Assembly: GCA_017521295.1 (NCBI GenBank)
Contig: JAFXDF010000057.1
Coordinates: 1-32,727 of the forward strand
DNA: 32,727 nt
Reading direction: 5' to 3'
From: Clostridia bacterium
GTDB taxonomy: Bacteria > Bacillota > Clostridia > Oscillospirales > Butyricicoccaceae
In this document: one piece after another, positions 6,953-14,443 of the stretch
How positions within the stretch are numbered: the stretch's first letter is position 1
Layout of the letters: every line of letters starts with the position of its first letter
Program-made: the position numbers and the translations under genes
The notes under the pieces: model-generated
What the model was told of the DNA's origin: nothing
Seen by the model: the letters and a program-made list of their open reading frames with translations, nothing else
The model's database searches: none

Positions 6953-8035
6953 ATGAACACCAAACAGAAAGAAGCCCGGATCCCCAAGCTGTAGGAAGCC
7001 CTGTTCACCATGGGCGTGGCACTGATGGGCATCGGCATCGGCCTGGGCGTGGATCCGGCCATGACCGCCGGCGCCGTTATCTCGGGCGCTTACTTCGGTG
7101 ACAAGATGTCGCCCCTGTCGGATACCACCAATCTGGCCCCCGCCATGGCCGGCACCGATGTGATGACCCATGTAAAGTTTATGATCCCGCCCACTGCCGT
7201 GGTATATGGCATCACCCTGGTGATCTTCGCTGTCCTGGGCTTTGCCCAGCATGCCGTCGGCGATGCCGACATGAGCAAGGTCAGCCAGCTGTCGGCCGCC
7301 CTGGAGGGCATGTTCGATCTGAACCCTCTGCTGCTGCTGCCCCCCGTCATCGTCATTGTGGCGGTGGCCCTCAAGATGCCCGCCATCCCCGGCATCACCC
7401 TGGGCATCCTTTCGGGCGCTGTGGTGGGTCTGGTGTTCCAGGGCGGCGACTGCACCCTGGGCACCCTGCTTTCGGCCGGCATGAACGGCTTTGTCTGCGA
7501 GACCGGCATCTATGAGGTGGACGAGCTGCTCAACTCGGGCGGTCTGATGAACATGATGTTCTCCATCTCCCTGACCATTCTGGCCATGATGTTCGGCGGT
7601 ATCATGGAAGAGACCCATCAGCTGGATGTCATCGTCAGCAAGCTGAAGGCGCTGGCAAAGACGCCTGCTGCTCTGGTGACCCTCACCGAGGCCACCTGCG
7701 TGGCGTCCAACGCCACCATGCCCGAGCAGTACATCTCCATTGTCATTCCCGGCAGAATGTACGCCGACGAGTACAAAAAGATGGGCCTGCACCCCGCCTG
7801 CCTGTCCAATGCGCTGGAGGGTGCCGGCACCGTGACCTCGGCCCTCATCTCCTGGAATATCTGCGGTGTGTTCATCTCCACCACCCTGGGTCTGGGCGTC
7901 GTACAGTACGGCCCCTGGGCCATCTTCAACTGGCTGATGCCCATCGTGGTCATCATCATGGCGTATATGAGTCTGACGGTGGCCGATATGGACGGCGTCA
8001 AGCTGGCGAAAAAGAAAAAGACCGCCGCAAAATAA
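6953..8035 (+). pseudogene. nhaC: Na+/H+ antiporter NhaC, degraded (nonsense codon and internal deletion)
   Basis: From ATG 6953 the frame reads M-N-T-K-Q-K-E-A-R-I-P-K-L, then TAG (6992-6994), then E-A-L-F-T-M-G-V-A-L-M-G-I-G-I-G-L-G and stays open for 341 codons from Met 7010. The later part is a clear NhaC-family antiporter: G-A-Y-F-G-D-K-M-S-P-L-S-D-T-T-N-L-A-P, many membrane helices, and a conserved C-terminal half. In intact NhaC proteins (about 450-480 residues) the GVALMGIG segment sits near residue 130, so roughly 115 residues of the N-terminal membrane domain are missing between EALFT and MGVAL, and a likely Trp codon has become TAG. A shortened protein could start at 7010 (GGAAG lies 11 bases upstream), but it would lack the first helices. 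A sequencing or assembly error is the alternative. Confidence 0.8.
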
Positions 8036-8049
8036 CCTTCGGCATAGAA

Positions 8050-8080
8050 AAAACGGCTGCTTTCGGGCAGCCGTTTTCTT
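8050..8080. terminator. Bidirectional terminator between nhaC and the dpp operon
   Basis: An 11-bp stem (8050-8060 with 8067-8077, aaaacggctgc/gcagccgtttt) has T-rich flanks on both strands. It serves the two convergent units ending at 8035 and 8093. Confidence 0.85.
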
Positions 8081-8092
8081 TTTCTACTGTGT

Positions 8093-8818
8093 TTAATCCA
8101 GTGCCAGAGAGGCCTCCAGCAGGCGCTTGGTGTAGTCGCTGGCGGGGTGGTCGTAAACCTGGTCCACATCCCCCTGGTCCACCATTTCACCGTGATAGAG
8201 CACGGCCACCCGGTCGCAGATCTGATAGACCACCGACAGGTCGTGGGAGATAAACAGATAGGACAGGCCCAGGCGCTCCTTGAGGTCCACCAGCAGCTGC
8301 AGGATCTGGGCCTGCAGGGTCACATCCAGCGCCGAGACCGGCTCGTCCAGGATGATGAACTTGCTGCCCTGGATCAAAGCGGCGGCGATGGCTACACGCT
8401 GGCGCTGACCGCCTGAAAGCTGCGAGGGACGGCGGGTCAGGTGCTTTTCCTCCAGGCCTACCAGTGCGATCATTTCCAGCACCCGGCGGCGGCGCTCGGC
8501 TTTATCCTTAATATCGATGGCCCGGAGGGGCTCCTCCAGGATCCAGCCGATGGTCTTGGCCGGGTTCAGGGAGCCGTAGGGGTCCTGGAACACCATCTGG
8601 GGCCGGGGATCGTTGACCTTGAGGTAGCCCTCGGTGTCGGTGACCATACCCAAAAGGCACTTGGCCAGGGTGGATTTGCCCGAGCCGGATTCGCCCACCA
8701 GGCCCAAAACCTCTCCCTGCCGCAGGGAAAGGTTGATGTTTTTCAGATACCGCAGGCGGTTTTTGCCCTTGCCGTAAAAGCTGGACAGATCGCGCAGTTC
8801 AAATACCGGCTCAGACAT
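8093..8818 (-). CDS. dppF: Oligopeptide/dipeptide ABC transporter ATPase (DppF/OppF type)
   Basis: The second ATPase of the importer, 241 residues. It has Walker A G-E-S-G-S-G-K-S (42-49), Q-loop M-V-F-Q-D-P, signature L-S-G-G-Q-R-Q-R, Walker B F-I-I-L-D-E-P and the H-loop in FISHDLSVV. The stretch between Walker A and the Q-loop is about 20 residues shorter than in typical OppF, and no long C-terminal extension with the OppF cluster motif is present, so this is a compact form. The ATG at 8818 overlaps the preceding gene by eight bases and has AGGAAG seven bases upstream; a GTG nine bases further up is possible but less likely. It is the last gene of the operon. Confidence 0.9.
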   Translation of the reverse strand: MSEPVFELRDLSSFYGKGKNRLRYLKNINLSLRQGEVLGLVGESGSGKSTLAKCLLGMVTDTEGYLKVNDPRPQMVFQDPYGSLNPAKTIGWILEEPLRAIDIKDKAERRRRVLEMIALVGLEEKHLTRRPSQLSGGQRQRVAIAAALIQGSKFIILDEPVSALDVTLQAQILQLLVDLKERLGLSYLFISHDLSVVYQICDRVAVLYHGEMVDQGDVDQVYDHPASDYTKRLLEASLALD

Positions 8819-9620
8819 GGGGGACACTTCCTTTCAGCTTGCGGCGGGTGGGCCGGGCGGCGATGAGCCGCTTGGTGTAGTCCTCCCGGGGGTCGAAAAA
8901 CACCTGGTCGGCCGGGCCCTGCTCCACGATCTGGCCCTTTTGCATGACCACCACACGCTGACACAGATGGCGCACCACGCCCAGGTCGTGGGAGATGAAC
9001 AGGATGGCGGTGCCCTCCTTGCGGTTGATCTCCTTGAGGGTCTTGAGGATCTCGGCCTGGATGGTCACGTCCAGCGCGGTGGTGGGCTCGTCGGCAATGA
9101 GCAGCTGGGGCCGCTGCACCAGGGCAGAGGCGATCATCACACGCTGGCGCATACCGCCCGACAGCTCGTGGGGGTACTTGTCGTACAGGGAGGCGGGATC
9201 GTCCAGCTCAGCCAGCTCCATGGCCTCCAGGGCACGGGCCCGGCGGGCCTCCCTGGACAGGTCGGTGTGGATGCGGAGGGATTCCTCCACCTGTTTTCCA
9301 ATTTTCATGGTGGGATTGAGAGAGGTCATGGGCTCCTGAAAGACGATGGACAGCTCGTCGCCCTGGTAGGTGCGCAGGGTCTCCCGGTCCATGGTCAGCA
9401 GGTCAGTGCCGTCAAAGAGCACCTTTCCGGAGATCTTGCAGGCCGAACGCTGAATGAGGCCCATGATGGTGTGGGCGATCATGGATTTGCCCGAGCCGGA
9501 CTCGCCCACGATGCCCACGATCTCGCCCTTGTCCACCTGGAGGCTTACATCCTTGACGGCGGAAAAGGGAGCGTCCTGGTCGTGAAAGACCACCGACAGA
9601 TTTTGAATATCCAACAGCAT
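8811..9620 (-). CDS. dppD: Dipeptide/oligopeptide ABC transporter ATPase (DppD/OppD type)
   Basis: The 269 residues contain Walker A G-E-S-G-S-G-K-S (39-46), [12 protein letters not shown] after the Q-loop (the QEPMTSLNP form is typical of DppD/OppD), signature L-S-G-G-M-R-Q-R, Walker [13 protein letters not shown] and switch His in FISHDLGVV. It energises the importer at the inner face of the membrane as partner of the 8093-8818 ATPase. AGGTGAG lies three bases before ATG 9620, and the permease gene upstream ends four bases earlier, so the cistrons are tightly coupled. It ends with the short oligopeptide-type C-terminal region. The specific peptide, or nickel, is not readable from the ATPase. 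Confidence 0.93.
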   Translation of the reverse strand: MLLDIQNLSVVFHDQDAPFSAVKDVSLQVDKGEIVGIVGESGSGKSMIAHTIMGLIQRSACKISGKVLFDGTDLLTMDRETLRTYQGDELSIVFQEPMTSLNPTMKIGKQVEESLRIHTDLSREARRARALEAMELAELDDPASLYDKYPHELSGGMRQRVMIASALVQRPQLLIADEPTTALDVTIQAEILKTLKEINRKEGTAILFISHDLGVVRHLCQRVVVMQKGQIVEQGPADQVFFDPREDYTKRLIAARPTRRKLKGSVPHV

Positions 9621-9624
9621 AGGC

Positions 9625-10422
9625 TCACCTGATCCTTTCCCGGATGCCCTCGCCCACCATGCCCACGCCCAGCACTAGCAGGATGACTACCAGTGCGGGG
9701 AACAGGGTGCACCAGGGGGCGGAGAACAAACTGCTCTGGCCTTCGCTGAGCATACGGCCCAGGCTGGCGTCGGCAGGGCCCACGCCGATGCCCAAAAAGC
9801 TCATGGAGGCCTCGGACAGCACGGCGTTGTTGAAGCCGATGGTCAGACCGGACAGCAGCACCGGCCAGGTGTTGGGCAGGATGTGAACGAAAATGATGCG
9901 CATGGCAGGAACGCCGGCCAGGCGGGCCGAATGGACAAAGTCCCGGCTACGGTACTTGATGAACTCGCCCCGCACCAGACGGGCGAAGCTGGGAATGAAC
10001 AAAATACCCAGGGCGGCGATGATGTTATAGGTGCCCGGCCCAATGATGGCGATGACCACCATGGCCAGCAGGATGCTGGGGAAGGCGGTGATGGCGTCAC
10101 AGACCCGCATGACGGTGGCATCCACCGCGCCGCCGTAATAGCCGCACAGGGCGCCGATGAGCAGGCCGAACACAAAGCCCACCGCCAGAACGGCCAGAGC
10201 GATGATGAGGGTGTTGCCGGCGCCGTTCAGGGTGCGGGAAAACACATCCCGGCCCAGCTGATCGCAGCCGAACAGATGCTGCAGGGAGGGCTCGGCCAGC
10301 TTGTCCCGGGCGCTGAGGGCGCCGGGATCGTAGGGTGTCCAGAAAAAGCCCAGGGCGATAAAGACCAGCATGCAGGCGGTGAGCACGCTGCCAAAGGTGA
10401 GGTACCAGTTGCGTTTTTTCAT
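9625..10422 (-). CDS. dppC: Dipeptide/oligopeptide ABC transporter permease (DppC type)
   Basis: An inner-membrane permease of 265 residues. It has the OppC/DppC N-terminal layout: one helix (9-28), then the loop motif L-F-G-C-D-Q-L-G-R-D-V-F-S-R (FGTDxxGRD type), followed by the binding-protein-dependent permease domain with about five helices. The EAA-like loop is R-L-A-G-V-P-A-M-R-I-I-F-V-H-I-L-P-N. The C-terminus ends in basic residues. ATG 10422 lies seven bases after the partner permease's stop. The ribosome site is weak (GCAGGG), so translation probably depends on coupling. Confidence 0.92.
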   Translation of the reverse strand: MKKRNWYLTFGSVLTACMLVFIALGFFWTPYDPGALSARDKLAEPSLQHLFGCDQLGRDVFSRTLNGAGNTLIIALAVLAVGFVFGLLIGALCGYYGGAVDATVMRVCDAITAFPSILLAMVVIAIIGPGTYNIIAALGILFIPSFARLVRGEFIKYRSRDFVHSARLAGVPAMRIIFVHILPNTWPVLLSGLTIGFNNAVLSEASMSFLGIGVGPADASLGRMLSEGQSSLFSAPWCTLFPALVVILLVLGVGMVGEGIRERIR

Positions 10423-10429
10423 CCCTGCA

Positions 10430-11374
10430 TCACCGTCCTTTCAGCCGGGGATCCATCACCCGGTACAGCGCGTCGGCCAAAAAGTTGCACAGCACCACCA
10501 CAAAGGCCACCAGCACGATGATAGCCTGCACCACCGGATAGTCCCGGTTGCTGATGGAGGAAATGAGCATCTGCCCCAGGCCGGGGATGGCAAAGACCTG
10601 CTCCACCACGATGGAGCCGGCCACCAGCTCGGCAATGGTGGTGGCCAAAAAGGTGACCACCGGGATCATGGCGTTGCGCAGCACATGCCGCCACAGGGCG
10701 GAGGCACGGCTGTTGCCCTTGGAATAGGCGGTGCGGATGTAGTCAGCGGTGAGCTCGGTGAGCACCGAGCCCCGGAGCATCTTGATGGTCATGGCGCTTT
10801 TGGGCAGGGCCACCGCCAGGGAGGGGAAGAGCATGAACCAAAGATAGCTTCCCAGGCCGCTTTCGGGGGACACGTAGCCGCCGGGCTGGAACCAGTGGAG
10901 CACCAAACCGAACAAAAACACCAGGGAGATGCCCATGACGAAGTTGGGCACCGACATGGCGATCTGGTTGATCACCGTCAGGATGCGGTCGATCCAGCCG
11001 CCTTCGTACCGGGCGGCCAGCAACCCTAACGGGATGGAAAACAGCACGATGAGCACTGCCGCCATCAGCGTCAGGGTAAAGGTGGGGGCGATCCGTCCGG
11101 CCAGCAGATCGGTGACGGGAATATCAAAGTTGTAGGAAACCCCCAGGTCGCCCCGGAGGAAATCACCCAGCCAGCGGAAATACCGCACCGGCAGGGGAAG
11201 ATCCAGGCCCAGTTCGGCCCGGAGGGCGGCCACCTGCTGTTCGGTGGCCTCCAGACCCAGAATGGTGTCGGTGGGGTCGCCGGGGATGATGGAAAAGGCG
11301 AAGAAGGCCAGTGCCGTCACCAAAAGAAGGGTGAGCACCAGCAATCCCAGCCGTTTGCAGATTGTTTTCAGCAT
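10430..11374 (-). CDS. dppB: Dipeptide/oligopeptide ABC transporter permease (DppB type)
   Basis: The first permease of the importer, 314 residues, with six predicted helices. It has DppB landmarks: I-I-P-G-D-P-T near residue 31, the periplasm-facing region with R-Y-F-R-W-L-G-D-F-L-R-G-D-L-G-V-S, and the EAA loop R-H-V-L-R-N-A-M-I-P-V. ATG 11374 is chosen: AAGGAG stands 11 bases before it, whereas the in-frame GTG four codons upstream directly abuts that site and could not use it. The gene is separated from the binding-protein gene by a 55-base gap holding a strong hairpin. Confidence 0.92.
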   Translation of the reverse strand: MLKTICKRLGLLVLTLLLVTALAFFAFSIIPGDPTDTILGLEATEQQVAALRAELGLDLPLPVRYFRWLGDFLRGDLGVSYNFDIPVTDLLAGRIAPTFTLTLMAAVLIVLFSIPLGLLAARYEGGWIDRILTVINQIAMSVPNFVMGISLVFLFGLVLHWFQPGGYVSPESGLGSYLWFMLFPSLAVALPKSAMTIKMLRGSVLTELTADYIRTAYSKGNSRASALWRHVLRNAMIPVVTFLATTIAELVAGSIVVEQVFAIPGLGQMLISSISNRDYPVVQAIIVLVAFVVVLCNFLADALYRVMDPRLKGR

Positions 11375-11399
11375 GGAGGAAAACACTCCTTATGCAGGA

Positions 11400-11425
11400 A
11401 CGGGGGCTGCGCCTGCAGCCCCCGT
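11400..11425 (-). promoter_or_regulatory. Intercistronic GC-rich hairpin between dppA and dppB
   Basis: A perfect 11-bp stem (11400-11410 with 11415-11425, acgggggctgc/gcagcccccgt) with a 4-base loop lies four bases after the dppA stop on the minus strand. No T-run follows, so full termination is unlikely. Such hairpins commonly protect the binding-protein mRNA from 3' decay or attenuate downstream expression, giving excess binding protein. Confidence 0.65.
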
Positions 11426-11429
11426 CTGA

Positions 11430-12983
11430 TCATTTGTAATAGATGGTGGACATATCCAGCACGTAGGTTGCGTAGAAGGTCATGCCGTCCAGTTTGGGAT
11501 CCATGACCACCAGATCGCACAGATCCTGCAGCCACAGGCTGGCGGCCTGCTCGTTGAGGATCTCCTGGGCACGTTTGTAGAGGGTGACCTGCTCGTCCAT
11601 GTCCATGGTGGTCATGGCGCGGGAGACCACGTCGTCAAACTCCTGGTTGCTGAACTTGATAAAGTTCTTGCTGTGGCCGGTGGTGTACCGCTCCAGCATC
11701 TCCCGGGCGGTCATGTTGCTGGCGGCGATGCCGCTGACCGTACCCTCAAACTGGCTGCCCTTGTACACGTCGCTGACCCAGGTCTCCCAGGCCACTTCCT
11801 GGACGTTGGCGGTGATGCCGATGGCGGCCAGCTGCTGAGACAGTACCAGACCGGTATCCACGTGCTGCTCATAGTTGCCGGGAACGGTGATGGTCATTTC
11901 AAAGCCGTTGGGATAGCCGGCGTCGGCCAGCAGCTTTTTGGCCTTGGTCAGATCCTGCTGGTACTTGTGGGCCAGTTCGGGGACGAAATACTTGGTAAAG
12001 GCGGGGTACATGCTGGTGCCGGTGGGGACGCCGGCGCCGTCACAGACGAAGTCGATGATCTCGGGCACGTTGATGGCGTAGTACATGGCCTGGCGGACAC
12101 GGACATCGTCAAAGGGCTTCACCGAGTTGTTGATATACAGCGCCTGCACCAGCTTCATGGTGTCTTCCAGCACGGTGAAGTTGTTCTGCACCTCGGCAGC
12201 CACCGTGTTGGGCAGGTGGATGACCATATCCAGGGTGCCGCCGTTAAGGCCCATCACCAGGGTGTTCACGTCGGTGATGATCTTGAAGGTGACCTTTTCC
12301 AGCTTGGGAGCGGTGCCCCAATAGCCCTCATACCGCACCATTTCCATGCTGTTCTGGGGCATATAGGACACAAAGGAGAAGGGGCCGGTGCCCACGGGGG
12401 CAGTGGCCTGGCTGTCGCCGGTGCCCTGGGGGATGATAGCGGCGGTGGTGGCGTTGAGGAACTCCAGACTGGGCTCGGTGAGGGTGATGACCACCCGGCC
12501 CCGGTCGTCGGCAGCAATGTCCGCAACATTGGAAAACGCCGCGATCAGAGGCGTACCATCGCTCTCAGATCCGGCGCAGCGTTTCAGGGAATACAGGACA
12601 TCTTCCAGAGTGACCGCATTTCCGTTGTGGAACGTGACGCCTTCCCGGAGGGTGAAGGTGTAGGTTTTTCCGTCGGGAGAGATCTCATAGTCACTGGCCA
12701 CGGCGGGAATGACACCGCCGTCGGGGCTGGCCTTCATCAGGCCTTCAAAGATGTTGAACATGACCTCGCTGGTACCGGCGTTGAGTGCCCGGTGAGGGTC
12801 GAGGCTGTCCAGATCCTGTGCGATACCGACCGTGACTGAGCTTCCGTCGGATAGCTCGTCCGATTGTGCAGACGACGGATCCTTCTTGCCGTTATCCGTA
12901 TCTCCTGCGCATCCGCACAGTGAGATCAGAAGCAGGGAGGCGACCGTCAGCAGCAAAAGGACCCGTTTGAATACTTTGGGCAT
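11430..12983 (-). CDS. dppA: Peptide ABC transporter substrate-binding lipoprotein (family 5)
   Basis: The 517 residues start with a basic n-region, a hydrophobic core and a lipobox (S-L-C-G-C, likely Cys25), followed by a Ser/Asp-rich linker. The mature protein would be anchored on the outer face of the membrane. The body is a family 5 solute-binding protein: D-L-D-S-L-D-P-H-R near the start, G-L-M-K-A-S-P-D-G, then A-S-D-Y-E-I-S-P-D-G-K-T-Y-T-F-T-L-R, and F-D-D-V-R-V-R-Q-A-M-Y-Y-A-I-N in the C-terminal lobe. These fit dipeptide/oligopeptide or nickel binders. ATG 12983 follows AGGAAG by seven bases; an in-frame ATG nine codons upstream lacks a good site. It is the first gene of the five-gene importer operon, driven by the promoter at 13048-13075. 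Confidence 0.93.
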   Translation of the reverse strand: MPKVFKRVLLLLTVASLLLISLCGCAGDTDNGKKDPSSAQSDELSDGSSVTVGIAQDLDSLDPHRALNAGTSEVMFNIFEGLMKASPDGGVIPAVASDYEISPDGKTYTFTLREGVTFHNGNAVTLEDVLYSLKRCAGSESDGTPLIAAFSNVADIAADDRGRVVITLTEPSLEFLNATTAAIIPQGTGDSQATAPVGTGPFSFVSYMPQNSMEMVRYEGYWGTAPKLEKVTFKIITDVNTLVMGLNGGTLDMVIHLPNTVAAEVQNNFTVLEDTMKLVQALYINNSVKPFDDVRVRQAMYYAINVPEIIDFVCDGAGVPTGTSMYPAFTKYFVPELAHKYQQDLTKAKKLLADAGYPNGFEMTITVPGNYEQHVDTGLVLSQQLAAIGITANVQEVAWETWVSDVYKGSQFEGTVSGIAASNMTAREMLERYTTGHSKNFIKFSNQEFDDVVSRAMTTMDMDEQVTLYKRAQEILNEQAASLWLQDLCDLVVMDPKLDGMTFYATYVLDMSTIYYK

Positions 12984-13047
12984 GGTTTTGCTTCCTTTCT
13001 TTTTCTGCATTTCTCACATAATGATTCCATATCAAATTGTCACCCTT

Positions 13048-13075
13048 ATTGTAGCGCAATTTGCGGTTTTTTCAA
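13048..13075 (-). promoter_or_regulatory. Promoter of the dpp operon
   Basis: On the minus strand TTGAAA (13070-13075), 16 bases, TACAAT (13048-13053). It lies about 65 bases before the dppA ATG. Confidence 0.65.
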
Positions 13076-13101
13076 GCATTTTCCGTTAAAAAAGTGTCAT
13101 T

Positions 13102-13136
13102 TGCAAAAAAATACCGGCTCTTTTGAGCCGGTATTT
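13102..13136 (-). terminator. Terminator of the DUF554 operon
   Basis: A 12-bp stem (13109-13120 with 13125-13136, aaataccggctc/gagccggtattt) with a TTTT/AAAA loop is followed on the minus strand by a run of T, five bases after the DUF554 stop. Confidence 0.85.
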
Positions 13137-13141
13137 GCGGT

Positions 13142-13855
13142 TTATCCGAAAAAGGCCGCCAGGGCGGGAACCGCCTGGATGATGGCGCACAGGATGGGGG
13201 CGATGATGATGGCGGGGAGATAGTCGGCCACCTTGATCCTGGTGATGCCCATGAGATTAAGGCCCAGACCCACGATGAGCAGGGAACCGGCGCAGATGAT
13301 CTCGTTGATGGCGGCGGCGGTGAGCAGGGGCTGGAGGAATCCGGCCAGCAGCACCAGAGCGCCCTGGAACACGAACACAAAGACGGCGGCGAACATGACG
13401 CCGATGCCCAGGCTGACGGCCAGCATGGAGGAGGAGATCAGATCCAGCACCGACTTGGTGAGCAGCATCTCGTAGTCGCCGGTGAGGCCGGCGTTGAGGG
13501 AGCCCACGATAGTCATGGCGCCCACACAGAACAGCAGACAGGCGGTGACGAAGCCCTGGGCCACCGAGACCTTCTCCCCCTGACGGGAGAACTTGCGCTC
13601 GATCCAGTTGCCCAGGCGGTTGATGGCGCCGTCGATGTCCAAAGCGGTGCCGATGATGGCGCCCAGCACCATGGACAGAATGAGGACAATGGTGTTTTCG
13701 CCCTTCAACGTGCCGGAAATGCCGATGTACAGGGTGCACTGGCCGATGCCCAGCATGACGGCGTCGGTGAGGCGCTTGGGGATACCTTTCTTGAACAAAA
13801 GACCCACCGTGCTGCCGATAAGGACGGTGATGGTATTGACGATGACGGCGAACAT
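13142..13855 (-). CDS. DUF554 family membrane protein
   Basis: The 237 residues are almost wholly hydrophobic, with about six to seven membrane segments. The start M-F-A-V-I-V-N-T-I-T-V-L-I-G-S-T-V-G and the motifs G-I-G-Q-C-T-L-Y-I-G-I-S-G and F-V-T-A-C-L-L-F-C-V-G-A-M-T-I-V-G-S identify the DUF554 family (E. coli YqgA, B. subtilis YdfK). Its function is not established; a transport role is commonly assumed. AAAGGA lies eight bases before ATG 13855, and the gene follows the cysteine-rich protein gene by four bases, so the two form an operon. Confidence 0.85.
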   Translation of the reverse strand: MFAVIVNTITVLIGSTVGLLFKKGIPKRLTDAVMLGIGQCTLYIGISGTLKGENTIVLILSMVLGAIIGTALDIDGAINRLGNWIERKFSRQGEKVSVAQGFVTACLLFCVGAMTIVGSLNAGLTGDYEMLLTKSVLDLISSSMLAVSLGIGVMFAAVFVFVFQGALVLLAGFLQPLLTAAAINEIICAGSLLIVGLGLNLMGITRIKVADYLPAIIIAPILCAIIQAVPALAAFFG

Positions 13856-13859
13856 GGGA

Positions 13860-14144
13860 TCAGTCCTTCTTTCTTGCCAGGTCCATCAGATCGCCGTAGC
13901 GCTCCATAATGTAGCCGTAATTCTGGGGTCTGTGGGGCAGCAGGCACTTGGAGCAGTCCTTGATGCCGTCCTCGGTATAGGTAAAGCCGCCGCCGCACTT
14001 GTCGCCCAGAGCATACAGGGGGCAGTAGCAAAACAGGCAGTTAAAGGATCCGGGATCGCTGGTGGCGTGACAGGGGAAAAACTCGCACTCTTTGTGCTGG
14101 AAAAAGGCGTATTTTTTGCCTTCCCAATAGGGCTTATCAGACAT
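13860..14144 (-). CDS. Cysteine-rich small-domain protein, putative metal-binding
   Basis: A 94-residue protein with eight cysteines: Cys20, Cys25, Cys36, Cys39, Cys41, Cys50, Cys64 and Cys67. The core F-F-P-C-H, F-N-C-L-F-C-Y-C-P-L-Y and C-S-K-C-L-L-P-H match the cysteine-rich small domain (zf-like family), thought to bind a metal ion; no reaction is known. AAGGAGG seven bases upstream fixes the start at 14144. Longer in-frame starts lack such a site and would run through the hairpin-rich spacer. It is cotranscribed with the DUF554 membrane protein. The pairing suggests metal or small-ion handling, but that is inference. Confidence 0.82.
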   Translation of the reverse strand: MSDKPYWEGKKYAFFQHKECEFFPCHATSDPGSFNCLFCYCPLYALGDKCGGGFTYTEDGIKDCSKCLLPHRPQNYGYIMERYGDLMDLARKKD

Positions 14145-14173
14145 GGTGTGTACCTCCTTGCGGTGATGAAAAC

Positions 14174-14202
14174 AGCATACCACTTTATTATGTAAAAGTA
14201 AA
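14174..14202 (-). promoter_or_regulatory. Promoter of the cysteine-rich protein-DUF554 operon
   Basis: On the minus strand TTTACT (14197-14202), 17 bases, TATGCT (14174-14179), about 30 bases before ATG 14144. Confidence 0.5.
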
Positions 14203-14238
14203 GAGTCGGGTATCCTGTTCATTCGCAGCAGAAAACGC

Positions 14239-14259
14239 GGGCGGATGCGACATCCGCCC
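14239..14259. repeat. Hairpin in a possible dispersed intergenic repeat
   Basis: A perfect 9-bp stem (gggcggatg/catccgccc) with a triloop lies in the 299-base divergent spacer 14145-14443. Sequences of this kind recur between genes in many Clostridia. A second stem of 11 pairs (14321-14331 with 14343-14353, one G-T) overlaps the -35 of the mrp promoter. No coding signal is seen in 14205-14345. Confidence 0.4.
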
Positions 14260-14348
14260 TTACAGAATGGTTTTTGACCGTGATCTATGTGATCATGGGC
14301 AAAAACAACCGTGTTTTCTTGTCGAAAGAACTCAGCGAAGCGGTTCTT

Positions 14349-14377
14349 TTGACAGACGTAATAAAGGGGACTATCTT
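14349..14377 (+). promoter_or_regulatory. Promoter P1 of the Mrp ATPase gene
   Basis: A perfect -35 TTGACA (14349-14354), a 17-base spacer and TATCTT (14372-14377). Its -35 is embedded in the right arm of an inverted repeat (14321-14353). Confidence 0.55.
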
Positions 14378-14390
14378 TTTTCAAAATGTG

Positions 14391-14399
14391 TGATATAAT
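14391..14399 (+). promoter_or_regulatory. Promoter P2 (extended -10) of the Mrp ATPase gene
   Basis: T-G-A followed by TATAAT (14394-14399) is an extended -10 element. There is no good -35, as is usual for this type. It lies 45 bases before ATG 14444. Confidence 0.55.
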
Positions 14400-14443
14400 A
14401 TATCTGTTTGAGATTTTTATCCCGAAAAGGAGTGTTTTTTCTT

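Noticed and set aside
6992..6994. TAG in nhaC read as a programmed readthrough or pyrrolysine codon
   Set aside because: The downstream sequence also lacks a whole membrane segment, and no PYLIS-like element or pyl genes are visible; simple gene decay explains both.
14145..14443. Small gene or upstream extension of the cysteine-rich protein through the spacer
   Set aside because: The open frame upstream of 14144 has no ribosome site, its translation lacks family features, and it passes through hairpins and a promoter.
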